Of a stretch of 64,000 nucleotides of DNA, positions 25,386-33,953 are shown one piece after another (within the stretch, counting starts at the first letter, position 1; each line of letters starts with the position of its first letter). A program made the translations under genes and the position numbers. Location of the stretch: NCBI GenBank assembly GCA_964389285.1, contig CAYMCZ010000003.1, positions 138,709 to 202,708 of the forward strand, in the 5' to 3' direction. This DNA comes from Alectryocaccobium sp964389285. GTDB taxonomy: Bacteria; Bacillota; Clostridia; Lachnospirales; Lachnospiraceae. The notes under the pieces were generated by a model. It had not been told where the DNA came from. It saw only the letters and a program-made list of their open reading frames with translations, and made no database searches.

Positions 25386-26075
25386 TTAAATCTTAAAACG
25401 ATACCCCACGCCCCATATCGTCTCGATATACTGGGGCTTTGCGGTGTTAAGCTCAATCTTTTCTCTTATCTTTTTGATGTGAACGGTCACTGTTGCAATA
25501 TCGCCGACAGACTCCATTTCCCAGATTTCTTTGAAAAGATCTGCCTTTGTAAAAACTTTATTCGGGTTTGAAGCCAGAAATGTAAGCAGGTCAAATTCTT
25601 TGGTGGTAAATACTTTTTCTTCTCCTCTTACCCATACGCGGCGTGCGGTTTTGTCGATTTTCAAATCGCGTATTTCGACAACGTCATTTTCCACGATACC
25701 GCTTTTGATAAGCCTGTCATATCGGGCAAGATGTGCTTTGACCCTTGCGACGAGCTCGCTTGGCGAAAACGGCTTTGTTATATAGTCGTCCGCACCGAGT
25801 CCCAGGCCCCTGATCTTGTCTATATCTTCTTTTCTGGCCGAAACCATTATGATCGGAGTGTTTTTTACGTCTCTTATCTTTTTGCATATCTCAAAACCGT
25901 CCATGCCGGGAAGCATAATATCCAAAAGAAAGAGATCAAAATCTTCGTTTAAGGCTCTTTCGAGGCCGGCGTCGCCGTTGTTTTCAATAACGGTTTCAAA
26001 TCCCGAAAGCTCGAGATAATCCTTTTCCAGTTCCGCGATCTCTATCTCGTCTTCTACTATTAAAATCTTACTCAC
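25386..26075 (-). CDS. Response regulator, OmpR/PhoB type
   Basis: 229 residues: receiver domain with acidic pair Glu8/Asp9, phosphorylation site Asp52 (LLDIMLPGMDG) and Lys in YITKPF, then a winged-helix output domain ending VWGVGYRFKI-type (TIWGVGYRFKI). The start is GTG 26075, 9 bases after AGGAGG; a TTG at 26084 touches the ribosome site. It overlaps the kinase stop by 8 bases. In this order the kinase gene comes first. Confidence 0.94.
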   Translation of the reverse strand: MSKILIVEDEIEIAELEKDYLELSGFETVIENNGDAGLERALNEDFDLFLLDIMLPGMDGFEICKKIRDVKNTPIIMVSARKEDIDKIRGLGLGADDYITKPFSPSELVARVKAHLARYDRLIKSGIVENDVVEIRDLKIDKTARRVWVRGEEKVFTTKEFDLLTFLASNPNKVFTKADLFKEIWEMESVGDIATVTVHIKKIREKIELNTAKPQYIETIWGVGYRFKI

Positions 26076-27201
26076 TGTAATCAACCTCCTGATACTTTCT
26101 TAAAACAAAACTGATGACGGTTCCGACTCCTTCTTCGCCGCCGGCCCAGACCTTGCCGCCATGATCTTCCATGATCTTTCTCACAATCGAAAGTCCGATA
26201 CCGCTGCCTCCGCTGCCGGAGTTTCTGGATGCGTCCGTACGGTAACATCTGTCGAAGACCTTACTCTGATCTTTTTTCGGAATTCCGCACCCGTTATCCT
26301 CAATCTCTGCCTGTATATAGTCGCCCGCGTCCAGCAGACGAATCTCGATTTTCTTTTCGGGTTTGTTCATGTATTTTATGGAGTTGTTGACTATATTATG
26401 TATAACCCGGGCAAGCTGTTCGGGATCCGCTATGACAAGTTCGTTTTGGGTAAGCATGTTTTTATACGTAAACTGAATCCCTTCGCTTTTGAGTTCCAGT
26501 TTCAGCTCTTCGACGCAGTCCGCAAAATAATCATTTATATTCAGCTTTGTAAATTCATACGGCAGACGGTTGGTATTTATCTTGGAATAATATGTCAGCT
26601 CATTTATGAGCCTGTCCATCTCCAGCGTTTTATTGTAAATCGTCCTTACGTAACGCTCCATTTTCTCCGGAGTGTCAGCCACGCCGTCCATTATGCCTTC
26701 GACATAGCCTTTTACCGAAGTTATCGGCGTTTTCAGATCATGGGAAATATTTCTTAAAAGCTCCTTGCTTTCCCTGTCGCTTTCAATCATTTCATGCTGG
26801 GACTGCCAGAGCCTCTTTCGCATCTCCTCAAACGAGAGCGCGAGCTCGTTCATCTCATGTACCGAATAATTTGCCTCCACATCGAATTCCAGATTACCGT
26901 CCCTGATGTTTTGCGCCGCTTTTTTCAGGTCCGTAACCGGCTGGTTAATGCTCCAGTAAACCCAGATCAGCATTATGGCCGCCGTAATGGCCAGCACTAT
27001 GATCGCGAGCTGCAGGGATTCTATGCTTTTTATATTCTGTCTGTTTGAAAACTGGGAAACCACCATGGTCGCGACTATCGGAATGGTTATCATTGCCGCA
27101 AAGGCCGCAATAATCCTGGTGATCAGAGAAGTTTCTTTAACTTTTCTGATCTTCTTCTTTGTGTCGTCACCTCCGGGTGGTTTTGAAAAAACGGATTTCA
27201 A
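26068..27201 (-). CDS. Sensor histidine kinase
   Basis: 377 residues: two membrane helices (about 28-50 and 64-85) with a very short external loop, a HAMP region (85-140), phosphoacceptor His154 in NISHDLKTPITS, and an HATPase domain with N box NNSIKY, G1 DNGCGI and G2 GSGIGLSIV. The tiny loop suggests it senses the membrane or a partner, not a large ligand. Start TTG 27201 with AGGAG about 10 bases upstream. Partner is the overlapping OmpR-type regulator. Confidence 0.92.
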   Translation of the reverse strand: MKSVFSKPPGGDDTKKKIRKVKETSLITRIIAAFAAMITIPIVATMVVSQFSNRQNIKSIESLQLAIIVLAITAAIMLIWVYWSINQPVTDLKKAAQNIRDGNLEFDVEANYSVHEMNELALSFEEMRKRLWQSQHEMIESDRESKELLRNISHDLKTPITSVKGYVEGIMDGVADTPEKMERYVRTIYNKTLEMDRLINELTYYSKINTNRLPYEFTKLNINDYFADCVEELKLELKSEGIQFTYKNMLTQNELVIADPEQLARVIHNIVNNSIKYMNKPEKKIEIRLLDAGDYIQAEIEDNGCGIPKKDQSKVFDRCYRTDASRNSGSGGSGIGLSIVRKIMEDHGGKVWAGGEEGVGTVISFVLRKYQEVDYSE

Positions 27202-27372
27202 TTATTTTGCACTCCTATACCTGATCGGTTTAAAATACTATATCACAATTAACGGGAAAATAAAACGCAAAAGCCATTTTTACGCCACATTATTATTTTC
27301 CGACTTCCCTATGTTTTTGAATGCTCTTATGATATAATAATTTAAAACGACCGTATTTCGAGGAGGTCAGGC

Positions 27373-28518
27373 ATGAAATACAAAGCATTTAAAGACATCC
27401 GGCTTTCAACACTCGGCATGGGCTGCATGAGACTGCCATCGAGCGACATGACCGATCTGCACGCGCCCATAAATCACGAAGAAGCTCACAAACTGCTGCA
27501 TCTGGCATATGAAAACGGCATCAACTATTTTGATACCGCGCCCCTTTACAACAAGGGCGATTCCGAGAAATGCCTCGGCGAAGCACTGAAAAAATATCCG
27601 AGAGACAGCTATTATCTGGCTTCCAAATACAATATCTCACTGCAGCCGGATTTCAGGGCCGCATTTGAAGAACAGCTGGAAAGGCTGGGTACCGACAGGA
27701 TAGACTTTTATCTGCTCCACAGCCTGAACAAACCCAGAAGCCGTCAGTATATCGAAAGCGGCTGCATAGATTATTTTATGGAAATGAAAGAAAAGGGACG
27801 CATCACCTATCTGGGATTTTCAAGTCATGCCGATCCCGCGACGCTTAAGATGTTCGCAGATTATCACGACTGGGACTTTGCCCAGCTTCAGCTAAATCAT
27901 TTTGACTGGTTCTTCGGAACCGCCAAAGAAGAATACGATATCCTTGCGCAGCGCAATATACCGATAATGGTCATGGAACCCGTCAGAGGCGGAAAGCTGG
28001 CCGATCTTACGCCCGATGGAAACTCAATCCTTAAAGCGGCTCATCCCGACTGGAGCATCCCGCAGTGGGCTCTGCGCTTCGTAAAAAGTCTGCCGGCCGT
28101 TCAGGTGATCTTAAGCGGCATGAACACCGAAGAACAGCTCAAAGACAATCTGTCAACTTTCGACGACGACAAAGGCCTTTCCGACTTAGAAATGGCCGAA
28201 CTCAAAAAGGCCTGCACAATATTTAAAAGCTATATGCATATTCCGTGCACAACCTGCAGATATTGCTGCGAAGGCTGCCCCATGGAAATCAATATTCCCG
28301 ATTTTCTGAACCTCCTGAATGCCCACAAGGTAAGACCGGCCATCTCACCGCCGCTTTCCTTATCCTCGGTCAATTCCAAAGGAATGCCTGCCGACTGCAT
28401 CGCCTGCGGCGCTTGCCAGGAACTCTGCCCGCAAAACATCGACATCCCCGACGCACTGAGCAGACTGGCCGACCTCATAGAACGACAGGACGGAATAGTC
28501 TCCGGCCATGCGCCGTGA
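27373..28518 (+). CDS. Aldo/keto reductase with C-terminal ferredoxin domain
   Basis: 381 residues. An AKR barrel (about 1-285; DTAPLYNKGDSE contains the catalytic Asp/Tyr pair, and LLHSL the His) is followed by two 4Fe-4S motifs: CTTCRYCCEGCP (about 294-305) and CIACGACQELCP (about 343-354). This clostridial AKR class presumably couples reduction of a carbonyl to ferredoxin-type electron flow. GAGGAGGTC precedes the ATG. No partner genes adjoin. Confidence 0.92.
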   Translation: MKYKAFKDIRLSTLGMGCMRLPSSDMTDLHAPINHEEAHKLLHLAYENGINYFDTAPLYNKGDSEKCLGEALKKYPRDSYYLASKYNISLQPDFRAAFEEQLERLGTDRIDFYLLHSLNKPRSRQYIESGCIDYFMEMKEKGRITYLGFSSHADPATLKMFADYHDWDFAQLQLNHFDWFFGTAKEEYDILAQRNIPIMVMEPVRGGKLADLTPDGNSILKAAHPDWSIPQWALRFVKSLPAVQVILSGMNTEEQLKDNLSTFDDDKGLSDLEMAELKKACTIFKSYMHIPCTTCRYCCEGCPMEINIPDFLNLLNAHKVRPAISPPLSLSSVNSKGMPADCIACGACQELCPQNIDIPDALSRLADLIERQDGIVSGHAP

Positions 28519-28581
28519 AACACAAAACGAATCCTAATGCTGCATCAAAACGCATTAAAGAACTGCATTTAACGGTACCAT

Positions 28582-28670
28582 TTTCTGCATATATTTAAAA
28601 GATATAATATGCAGAAAGTCGTGATAATCCCTTGCTTTTCTGCATATGATATGCTAATATCATGTGCAGA
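28582..28670. promoter_or_regulatory. Two tandem inverted repeats at the fic promoter
   Basis: TTTCTGCATAT (28582-28592) pairs with ATATGCAGAAA (28607-28617), a perfect 11-bp arm. A second unit has TCTGCATAT (28639-28647) and ATGTGCAGA (28662-28670). The second unit encloses the promoter TTGCTT (28632-28637)/17/TAATAT (28655-28660). Strong layout for autorepression; the C-terminal winged helix of the Fic protein is a candidate binder. Confidence 0.7.
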
Positions 28671-28684
28671 TTGGAGGGACTGCA

Positions 28685-29731
28685 ATGAGAAAATTTGATT
28701 ACTCGTTCTTGAATGACGGATTATTGCCCGCAAGCTTGGTAAATCTCACAGCGAGTATCACAAGCCTGAAAACAATGGCCGGTGTTCGAAAAGAGGAACA
28801 TGTTCGTATATTTACGGAGCTGGAAGCCATTGCGAAGGTACAGTCGGTCAAGAGCTCCAACGCCATCGAGGGGATCGTCACCAGTGATGACCGTATCGTC
28901 GCCATCGTCAATCAGAACAGCGCCCCGCTGAATCACAATGAGGCAGAGATTGCCGGGTACAGGGATGCCTTAAATGAGATCCATACAGGCTATGAGCATA
29001 TCAATTTCCGGCAACGTGACATCCTGCGACTGCATGAAATGCTGCTCTCCATCGCCGGGTATGAGTACGGCGGCCGTTACAAAACGGACGACAATGTGAT
29101 TCTTGAAGTGGATGCGGCCGGAAACCGAAAGGTGCGATTCTCTCCCACCCCGGCAGCCGAAACAGAGGCCGCCATGGAGCAACTGGAGCTTGCCTATCTG
29201 GATGCCTGCCGCGATGCGAACATAAACCAGCTTCTGCTGATTCCCTGTGTAATCCTGGATTTTCTATGTATCCATCCTTTCCGCGATGGCAACGGACGAA
29301 TGTCCAGACTACTCTCCCTCTTGTTGCTTTATAAAAACGGCTATGATGTGGGTAAATATGTGTCCTTTGAGGAGCAGATCACCCTTCATAAGGCTTTCTA
29401 TTACGAGTCACTGCGGCAATCCTCTGTTGGCTGGCATGCGAATGAAAACAGCTACTTCCCGTTTATCGAGAACTTTCTATCTACCCTGTATATGTGCTAT
29501 AAGGAGTTGGACAAGCGGTTTGCTGTCGTCCACGGAAAAAAGATTACCAAGAAGGCCCGCATCGAGGCTACAGTCTTAAACAGCCTGACGCCGCTTTCCA
29601 AAGCGGAGATCTGCAAGATCCTTCCGGATGTCAGCCCCACGACAGTAGAGGCTGTGTTGGGTGCAATGGTAAAGGATGGCGCAATTCAGCGAATTGGAGC
29701 CGGAAGAGCGTCAAAATATATAAAAGCGTAA
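28685..29731 (+). CDS. Fic-domain protein (AMP-transferase type) with winged-helix C-terminus
   Basis: 348 residues. N-terminal inhibitory helix SSNAIEG (S58xxxE62G63, class II Fic), Fic catalytic motif HPFRDGNGRMSR beginning at His197, and a C-terminal DNA-binding-like segment (about 285-348: LSKAEICKILPDVSPTTVEA). Fic enzymes transfer AMP or other phosphates to target hydroxyls; the target is unknown. ATG 28685 follows GGAGG at 7 bases. The promoter carries duplicated palindromes, and the gene sits beside degraded mobile genes, so acquisition by transfer is likely. No separate antitoxin ORF is visible. Confidence 0.9.
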   Translation: MRKFDYSFLNDGLLPASLVNLTASITSLKTMAGVRKEEHVRIFTELEAIAKVQSVKSSNAIEGIVTSDDRIVAIVNQNSAPLNHNEAEIAGYRDALNEIHTGYEHINFRQRDILRLHEMLLSIAGYEYGGRYKTDDNVILEVDAAGNRKVRFSPTPAAETEAAMEQLELAYLDACRDANINQLLLIPCVILDFLCIHPFRDGNGRMSRLLSLLLLYKNGYDVGKYVSFEEQITLHKAFYYESLRQSSVGWHANENSYFPFIENFLSTLYMCYKELDKRFAVVHGKKITKKARIEATVLNSLTPLSKAEICKILPDVSPTTVEAVLGAMVKDGAIQRIGAGRASKYIKA

Positions 29732-29732
29732 T

Positions 29733-29892
29733 CCTCTATCTCTTTTAACGTATCCGGGAGTATAACTTTTCTTAGCGTATCCCTGCCGCCGATACGCCTG
29801 TAATACCAGTCGTGTTCCGATTTGTCTTTTTGATTGAAGCGCAGCCACACCTCATCGACGATTTCGCAATAATCTTTATATAGAGTCCGCAT
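29733..29892 (-). pseudogene. Fragment of a BspA-type leucine-rich-repeat gene
   Basis: About 50 codons read MRTLYKDYCEIVDEVWLRF, then TLRKVILPDTLKEIEDYAF, the latter the typical BspA/TpLRR repeat. The frame then runs into the 3' end of the fic gene and stops. No signal peptide or further repeats exist. It is a remnant probably cut by insertion of the fic module. Confidence 0.6.
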
Positions 29893-29913
29893 ATTGCTAT
29901 GATCTCTAAATTA

Positions 29914-30622
29914 TCAGTTCGCCTTAAGATACATTGCGGCTTCACTATCTGAAATACCATAAACTTTGATAAGTCTGACCTTGATTTCTTCATCGCTTAA
30001 GTGCATTTCGTCACGATATATCTGAACCGCACCACGTATCCCCTCTGCACGACCTTCCAACAGTCCAACCGCACGGCCTTCTGCGATCTTGTCCATATCC
30101 CGTATGTTCAATGCCATATACTCAATCCTCCAGTCTTCATTTGTAAGAGCCGACTTCACTAGATGTTTCATCACGCATACTTAAATCCGGCACCTCTACG
30201 CATCTGTTTTCAAATGTATAGACGCTGCGATTTCTTTCGTACGGATCCCGCATGCATATGAAGATTATGATGGTTTTACGAAGCTCTGAGTACGACATAC
30301 CTCTTTGAAGCATATTCAGATCTATCATGCCCTGATAATACCGGGTTCGCTTCGGCAGATTCGCATGCATCGAATTTTGCATTTCAATGTCATATACGGA
30401 ATTGTCCGCATCCTCGACATAAACATCCAGTCTGATGCCATGTCCGTCAGATGTTATATCGATAGCCTTCTGTGAATCCGGGAAGCTGATCGACCTTATC
30501 CTAATGTTAAGAAGCATTTTAAGAAGCTCCTTAGTGATATCAGGATTTGCGGAAAGCACCTTACAGAACATAAAGTCGTCAGTAAAGTTAAGCTTGTCGT
30601 AAGTTTTTTCTTTACTTATCAA
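29914..30622 (-). pseudogene. Rpn-family PD-(D/E)XK transposase/nuclease, decayed
   Basis: Frame 1 (start TTG 30622) gives the family N-terminus: LNFTDDFMFCKVL, LLNIRI, the nuclease segment RLDVYVEDADNSVYDIEMQN (Asp and Glu-x-Gln) and ENRCVEVP. It then runs into a stop near 30137. A second frame from 30174 gives the C-terminus (NEDWRIEYMALNIRDMDKIAEGRA). Family members have about 40-60 more residues between these parts, so there is an internal deletion with a frameshift. Rpn proteins act in RecA-independent recombination. Confidence 0.75.
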
Positions 30623-30634
30623 TCTGTTTTTGCC

Positions 30635-30669
30635 CTTTCAATATATCATTTTTTAGTTTATATTGAAAG
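30635..30669. repeat. 11-bp inverted repeat before the Rpn-like gene
   Basis: CTTTCAATATA (30635-30645) and TATATTGAAAG (30659-30669) are perfect inverted copies 13 bases before the TTG start, covering the GAAAGGG ribosome site on the minus strand. Either an operator or a ribosome-site-masking hairpin. Confidence 0.45.
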
Positions 30670-30756
30670 TCTAGCATGCGGCATTGCAGTGGCTGGTTAT
30701 TGTGTCTTTTTCATTCCGGCTCCGATGAATCTTGGGATATCAACCGGTGCTTCAAA

Positions 30757-31395
30757 CTATAATTCCCAGATACATTTCCGGAAGTATTGCTGTCTTTTAT
30801 TGTTCAGTCGCAAAGTATGGCTGATCGATTCCACATATTTTCCGACTGCTTCGATATACAGATAGTCAACAACTCGCTTCTTCTCCGGTGTTTTCCAGCT
30901 TTTCGGGAACTCCAGTGCATGAAGTTTCTTCATGACAGTCTGTTTTGTTACTTTGTCCTGTGTAATGCAGGACTCTTCACCGCCGCGGCGGTAACTGGTC
31001 TGTACGGATTCTTCCAGAATACGGGCATGGGCCTCCTCTGCGATTCGTTCGTTCCTTTCGAACCCAAGGATGCAATCGAGCAGACACTCCGACTCGCCGG
31101 TTCGCTTATTGGTGAAAAATGTCTTGTGGAAGTCCACGGTCCCAAGGACTGTCACCAACTGCTTCGAGGGGCGGTTTTCAATGACCCACTCCTGCTTTCT
31201 CTTTCCACTGTCCCGAAGCCTCTGATCCATCTCCTCGAGAACTTCCTGTATCATCATGCGCCCAATCTTATGCAATTCTTCGGTAATGCCTTTGGTGAAT
31301 GCCGCAAAATCCTTTGGATTCCGAAAGAATTCACCGATAATCTTTTCAAAAACCCCTGTGCTAATCTCCTCGAAATGTTGTATACTCTTAATCAT
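30757..31395 (-). pseudogene. ISLre2/UPF0236 transposase, truncated
   Basis: About 212 codons from ATG 31395 (AAAGGAGG 9 bases upstream). It contains the family segments NRPSKQLVTVLGTVDFHKT, ECLLDCILGFE, VQTSYRRGGEESCITQDKV and ALEFPKSWKTPEKKRVVDYLYIEA. Full-length ISLre2 transposases have about 450-480 residues. Here the frame departs after VDYLYIEA into a short tail, so the catalytic half is deleted. No terminal inverted repeats were found around it. Confidence 0.78.
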
Positions 31396-31583
31396 AGAGA
31401 ACATCCTCCTTTGTTTAGGTATAGGTCGCATCTGATACTTTATCACAAAGTGGTGTTCTCTTTCTTATTTATTGTCCTTTTTCCGAATAAATTTTTACGC
31501 TAACTTTATTTGTGTCAATATAAAATTGTGATACGCTGCTAATTGATATACCGCACTAATGTCGCATAAGTACAATAACTCCA

Positions 31584-31612
31584 TTGCCTGTTTGACTTTT
31601 AAATGTTATAAT
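31584..31612 (+). promoter_or_regulatory. Promoter before the second Rpn-like remnant
   Basis: TTGCCT (31584-31589), 17-base spacer, TATAAT (31607-31612). Confidence 0.6.
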
Positions 31613-31629
31613 CCTCACTGAAAACCAAG

Positions 31630-31679
31630 TTGGCCTGAATTATATCGAATTGACCTGAATGGTCTTTGCTTGACCTAAA
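31630..31679 (+). repeat. Three decamers with exact 20-base period
   Basis: TTGGCCTGAA (31630), TTGACCTGAA (31650) and TTGACCTAAA (31670) begin exactly 20 bases apart, nearly two helical turns, downstream of the promoter. Could be protein-binding iterons. Confidence 0.55.
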
Positions 31680-31752
31680 CAGACCCAATCCGGCCTTGAA
31701 TCTCTTTTTTTTCGTGTGCTATCGTGATATCAGAAAATCACGGAAAGGGAAG

Positions 31753-32276
31753 ATGTTTATGGCCGAGAAAGATCTGACGGAAAAAACGCTCGAAGCGTTC
31801 AACGACGTTTTCGCCGATATAGTAAATGCTTTGATGTTAAAAGGAAATCCGGTCGTGGCGGAAGAAGCTGAATATCCGCATAGCTTTTTTAGGGATAGAA
31901 AACCAAAGTGTTTATGACAAAGATATGCCTCTTCGGATGATAAGTGGACGAACTGCTGAAACTGATGTCGGCCATGACAAACGACGGCAGATTTGTCGAA
32001 GCACTTGAATGGGAAGGAGGAAAACCGGAAACAATGTGTGAATTATTGGACAGAGTAGAAGCCAGAGGCATAGCAATTGGCGTAGCAAAAGGGGAAGCAA
32101 CCGGATTTGCAAAGGGCGAAGCCATAGGCGTCATAAAAGGCGAGTCAGCGGGACGTGAGACCGTTACGAAACTGGTTGGAATTCTTCTGCAGGAAAACCG
32201 TATCGAAGACATTCATAAAATCGTTTCGGATAACGAATATTTGGAAAAGCTGTGCAGGGAATACGGCTTGAGGTGA
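31753..32276 (+). pseudogene. Second Rpn-family transposase/nuclease, internally deleted
   Basis: The 5' part reads MFMAEKDLTEKTLEAFNDVF and continues to VAEEAEYP, the usual opening of Rpn/transposase proteins. It then breaks at about 31900 and resumes in another frame as VDELLKLMSAMTNDGRFVEA through repeated G-x-A-x-G-x-A-K-G-E units to the end at 32276. The nuclease core is missing. Different subtype from the 29914-30622 copy. Confidence 0.72.
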
Positions 32277-32549
32277 TGCTTTGTTGACAGAAATACAAAT
32301 GAAAATCAAAGAAATATCGAAAAACAGCTGTTCTTCTTCGGTAAATATAACCACAGGACTTATAAATCTTGTAATTACACGACATTAGCACCTGTTTGTT
32401 CGTAACAGCAGGCGCTACTATTCCTTATATAAAGCACGATAATGTGCAGTTTATACTGATCCGTTTTTAGGTATAAATTTTTAGAATTATTAGTGTTTCA
32501 TTTCTTTTAAAACATTATAATATAAAAAATTTTTTTCGGAGGAATAGAC
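32277..32549. other. Intergenic, nothing firm
   Basis: AT-rich stretch with a loose hairpin AGCACCTGTT...AACAGCAGGCGCT near 32388-32417 and a TATAAT at about 32516 before the XRE gene but no convincing -35 box. A 35-codon frame from a TTG at 32280 is not considered real. Confidence 0.4.
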
Positions 32550-32900
32550 ATGTTCGTATCTGATAAGAGAATAATCGGCAACAGAATACTTATGGCAAGA
32601 AAGCGACTTAATCTTACACAGTCTCAGGCCGCAGAGCTTGCCGGCCTTTCTGACCGGGCTTTTGCTGACATTGAGCGCGGGCAGAAAAACATGACCGTTT
32701 CTTCAATATGCAAAATATGCAACGCACTTAACGTCAGTCCCGACCATTTATTAAAAGACGACTATGAAGAACCGGAACTTACCGAAACAATGCTTCTGGC
32801 TGAATTCAGCAAGTGCTCTTTTCCCGAAAAAGACGGCGCGATGAAGATTCTCTCAGCATACATGGAGTCGCTTAAAGTAATCAATTTACAGAAAGTGTAA
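32550..32900 (+). CDS. XRE-family helix-turn-helix regulator
   Basis: 116 residues; HTH_3 domain at about 8-65 (GNRILMARKRLNLTQSQAAEL, then LSDRAFADIERGQKNMT) with a 50-residue C-terminal helical part. Probably a repressor of itself or of a neighbouring mobile gene. CGGAGGAAT precedes the ATG; an intrinsic terminator follows at 32946. Confidence 0.88.
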   Translation: MFVSDKRIIGNRILMARKRLNLTQSQAAELAGLSDRAFADIERGQKNMTVSSICKICNALNVSPDHLLKDDYEEPELTETMLLAEFSKCSFPEKDGAMKILSAYMESLKVINLQKV

Positions 32901-32945
32901 TTTGACGGAATTTCCTTTCTGGCTTTATTATCATATTAAGTACTC

Positions 32946-32988
32946 AAAAAGCCGCGATAACCCTGTCTCAAAGGTTATTGCGGCTTTT
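32946..32988. terminator. Terminator between the XRE gene and the convergent nuclease-like gene
   Basis: AAAAGCCGCGATAACC and GGTTATTGCGGCTTTT pair over 15 bases around a CTGTCTCAAA loop, with A and T tracts on both sides, so it can work in both directions. Confidence 0.85.
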
Positions 32989-33017
32989 CTCAGAAACGGG
33001 AGATTTCCCCGGCTGAA

Positions 33018-33779
33018 TTAAAAAATCCCGATAAACTCATCAAACAGATTGAAAAGCATATCGCCGGAACACACAGGTACCTGCGCCGTGCTCTCCGGCA
33101 ACTGCTCCCAACGATACAAATCCGCTGCTCTTGTCAGAACGAGCGCTGAAATAACTTCATAATCCGAGCCGAAAATCACGTCTAAATATTTTGCGTATTT
33201 TACGGCCTGCAGCTCTTCGTCAGGCTCAATCACATCTTTCATCTTAAATTCCAGAGAGAATACTTTGTTGTCCGTGATAATCAGTACATCCGCATAAATG
33301 CGTATAAATTTAGCCCGTTTTATCCGCAGTTCAAAACAAATCTCCCAGGATTTCCAGTTTCTACAACCGCGCCCTCCAAGTTTTTCCAAATCGGAAAACA
33401 GTGCCGCAATCACTTTCCTTGTATCACGGAAAGAATTAAAAAGCCCTCTTGTGTCGTTCAGATTTCGTCCGACGGACTTGCATCCCTTTATCAGCTCTTT
33501 AAGCCACTCCTCTTCCGTCAGGCACAAAAAACGCTCTGCGGTATCATAATATCCGCAGAAATCAACAAGACCCGAATGCGGATAAGTCTGCCTTATCAAA
33601 GCATGCCAGAAGTATTCATCATCGCGATAACACAGCTCCCGGACAAAAGGTATGCAATACAGCATCCGGTTGATTTTTCTCTTGTCTATACCGGTTTCTT
33701 TCGCTATATCTTTCGCCCTGATTCCGTCATGACGGCAGATAACTTCATAAATTTTCATTTTCAGATCCTGATCCGTCAT
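33018..33779 (-). CDS. Winged-helix protein with PD-(D/E)XK-like motif
   Basis: 253 residues, not assigned to a named family. Residues about 5-60 look like a winged helix (IRAKDIAKETGIDKRKINRML). The middle is Trp/Arg-rich, and YADVLIITDNKVFSLEFKMKD (about residues 173-193) has the D-x(n)-E-x-K order of PD-(D/E)XK nucleases. A DNA-targeting nuclease role, perhaps defensive, is an inference. ATG 33779 is preferred to GTG 33788 on spacing from AAAGGA, but both are possible. Lies alone next to mobile remnants. Confidence 0.6.
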   Translation of the reverse strand: MTDQDLKMKIYEVICRHDGIRAKDIAKETGIDKRKINRMLYCIPFVRELCYRDDEYFWHALIRQTYPHSGLVDFCGYYDTAERFLCLTEEEWLKELIKGCKSVGRNLNDTRGLFNSFRDTRKVIAALFSDLEKLGGRGCRNWKSWEICFELRIKRAKFIRIYADVLIITDNKVFSLEFKMKDVIEPDEELQAVKYAKYLDVIFGSDYEVISALVLTRAADLYRWEQLPESTAQVPVCSGDMLFNLFDEFIGIF

Positions 33780-33890
33780 AAAGCCCACCGTCCTTTCAGA
33801 TTCAAAGCCGTGCTTTTGAAAATTTAAACATGCTCCGAGACAAGTTTATCCCATACCCCCTGTGTATCGTCAACATATTTTTATTATTTC

Positions 33891-33919
33891 TTGTTTTATC
33901 CGGCCTTAAGAAGTAAAAT
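33891..33919 (+). promoter_or_regulatory. Promoter of the PHP-SpoIIE-patatin cluster
   Basis: TTGTTT (33891-33896), 17-base spacer, TAAAAT (33914-33919), 35 bases before the PHP gene start. Confidence 0.5.
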
Positions 33920-33953
33920 AATTATTGAAAAAGCACAAAAACAGAGGTAACCC

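Larger units (their letters stand above)
31396..31752. other. Gene-free stretch with promoter and phased repeats
   Basis: Holds the upstream region of the transposase remnant and, on plus, a promoter at 31584-31612 and three TTGACCTGAA-like decamers 20 bases apart (31630-31679) before the second Rpn remnant. No reading frame of note. Confidence 0.5.

Noticed and set aside
30757..31500. Complete insertion sequence
   Set aside because: Transposase is half length and no terminal inverted repeats or target duplication were found.
31889..32212. Minus-strand protein-like frame with repeated Ala-Pro-Phe
   Set aside because: It is the reverse of the repetitive Rpn C-terminus, not a gene.
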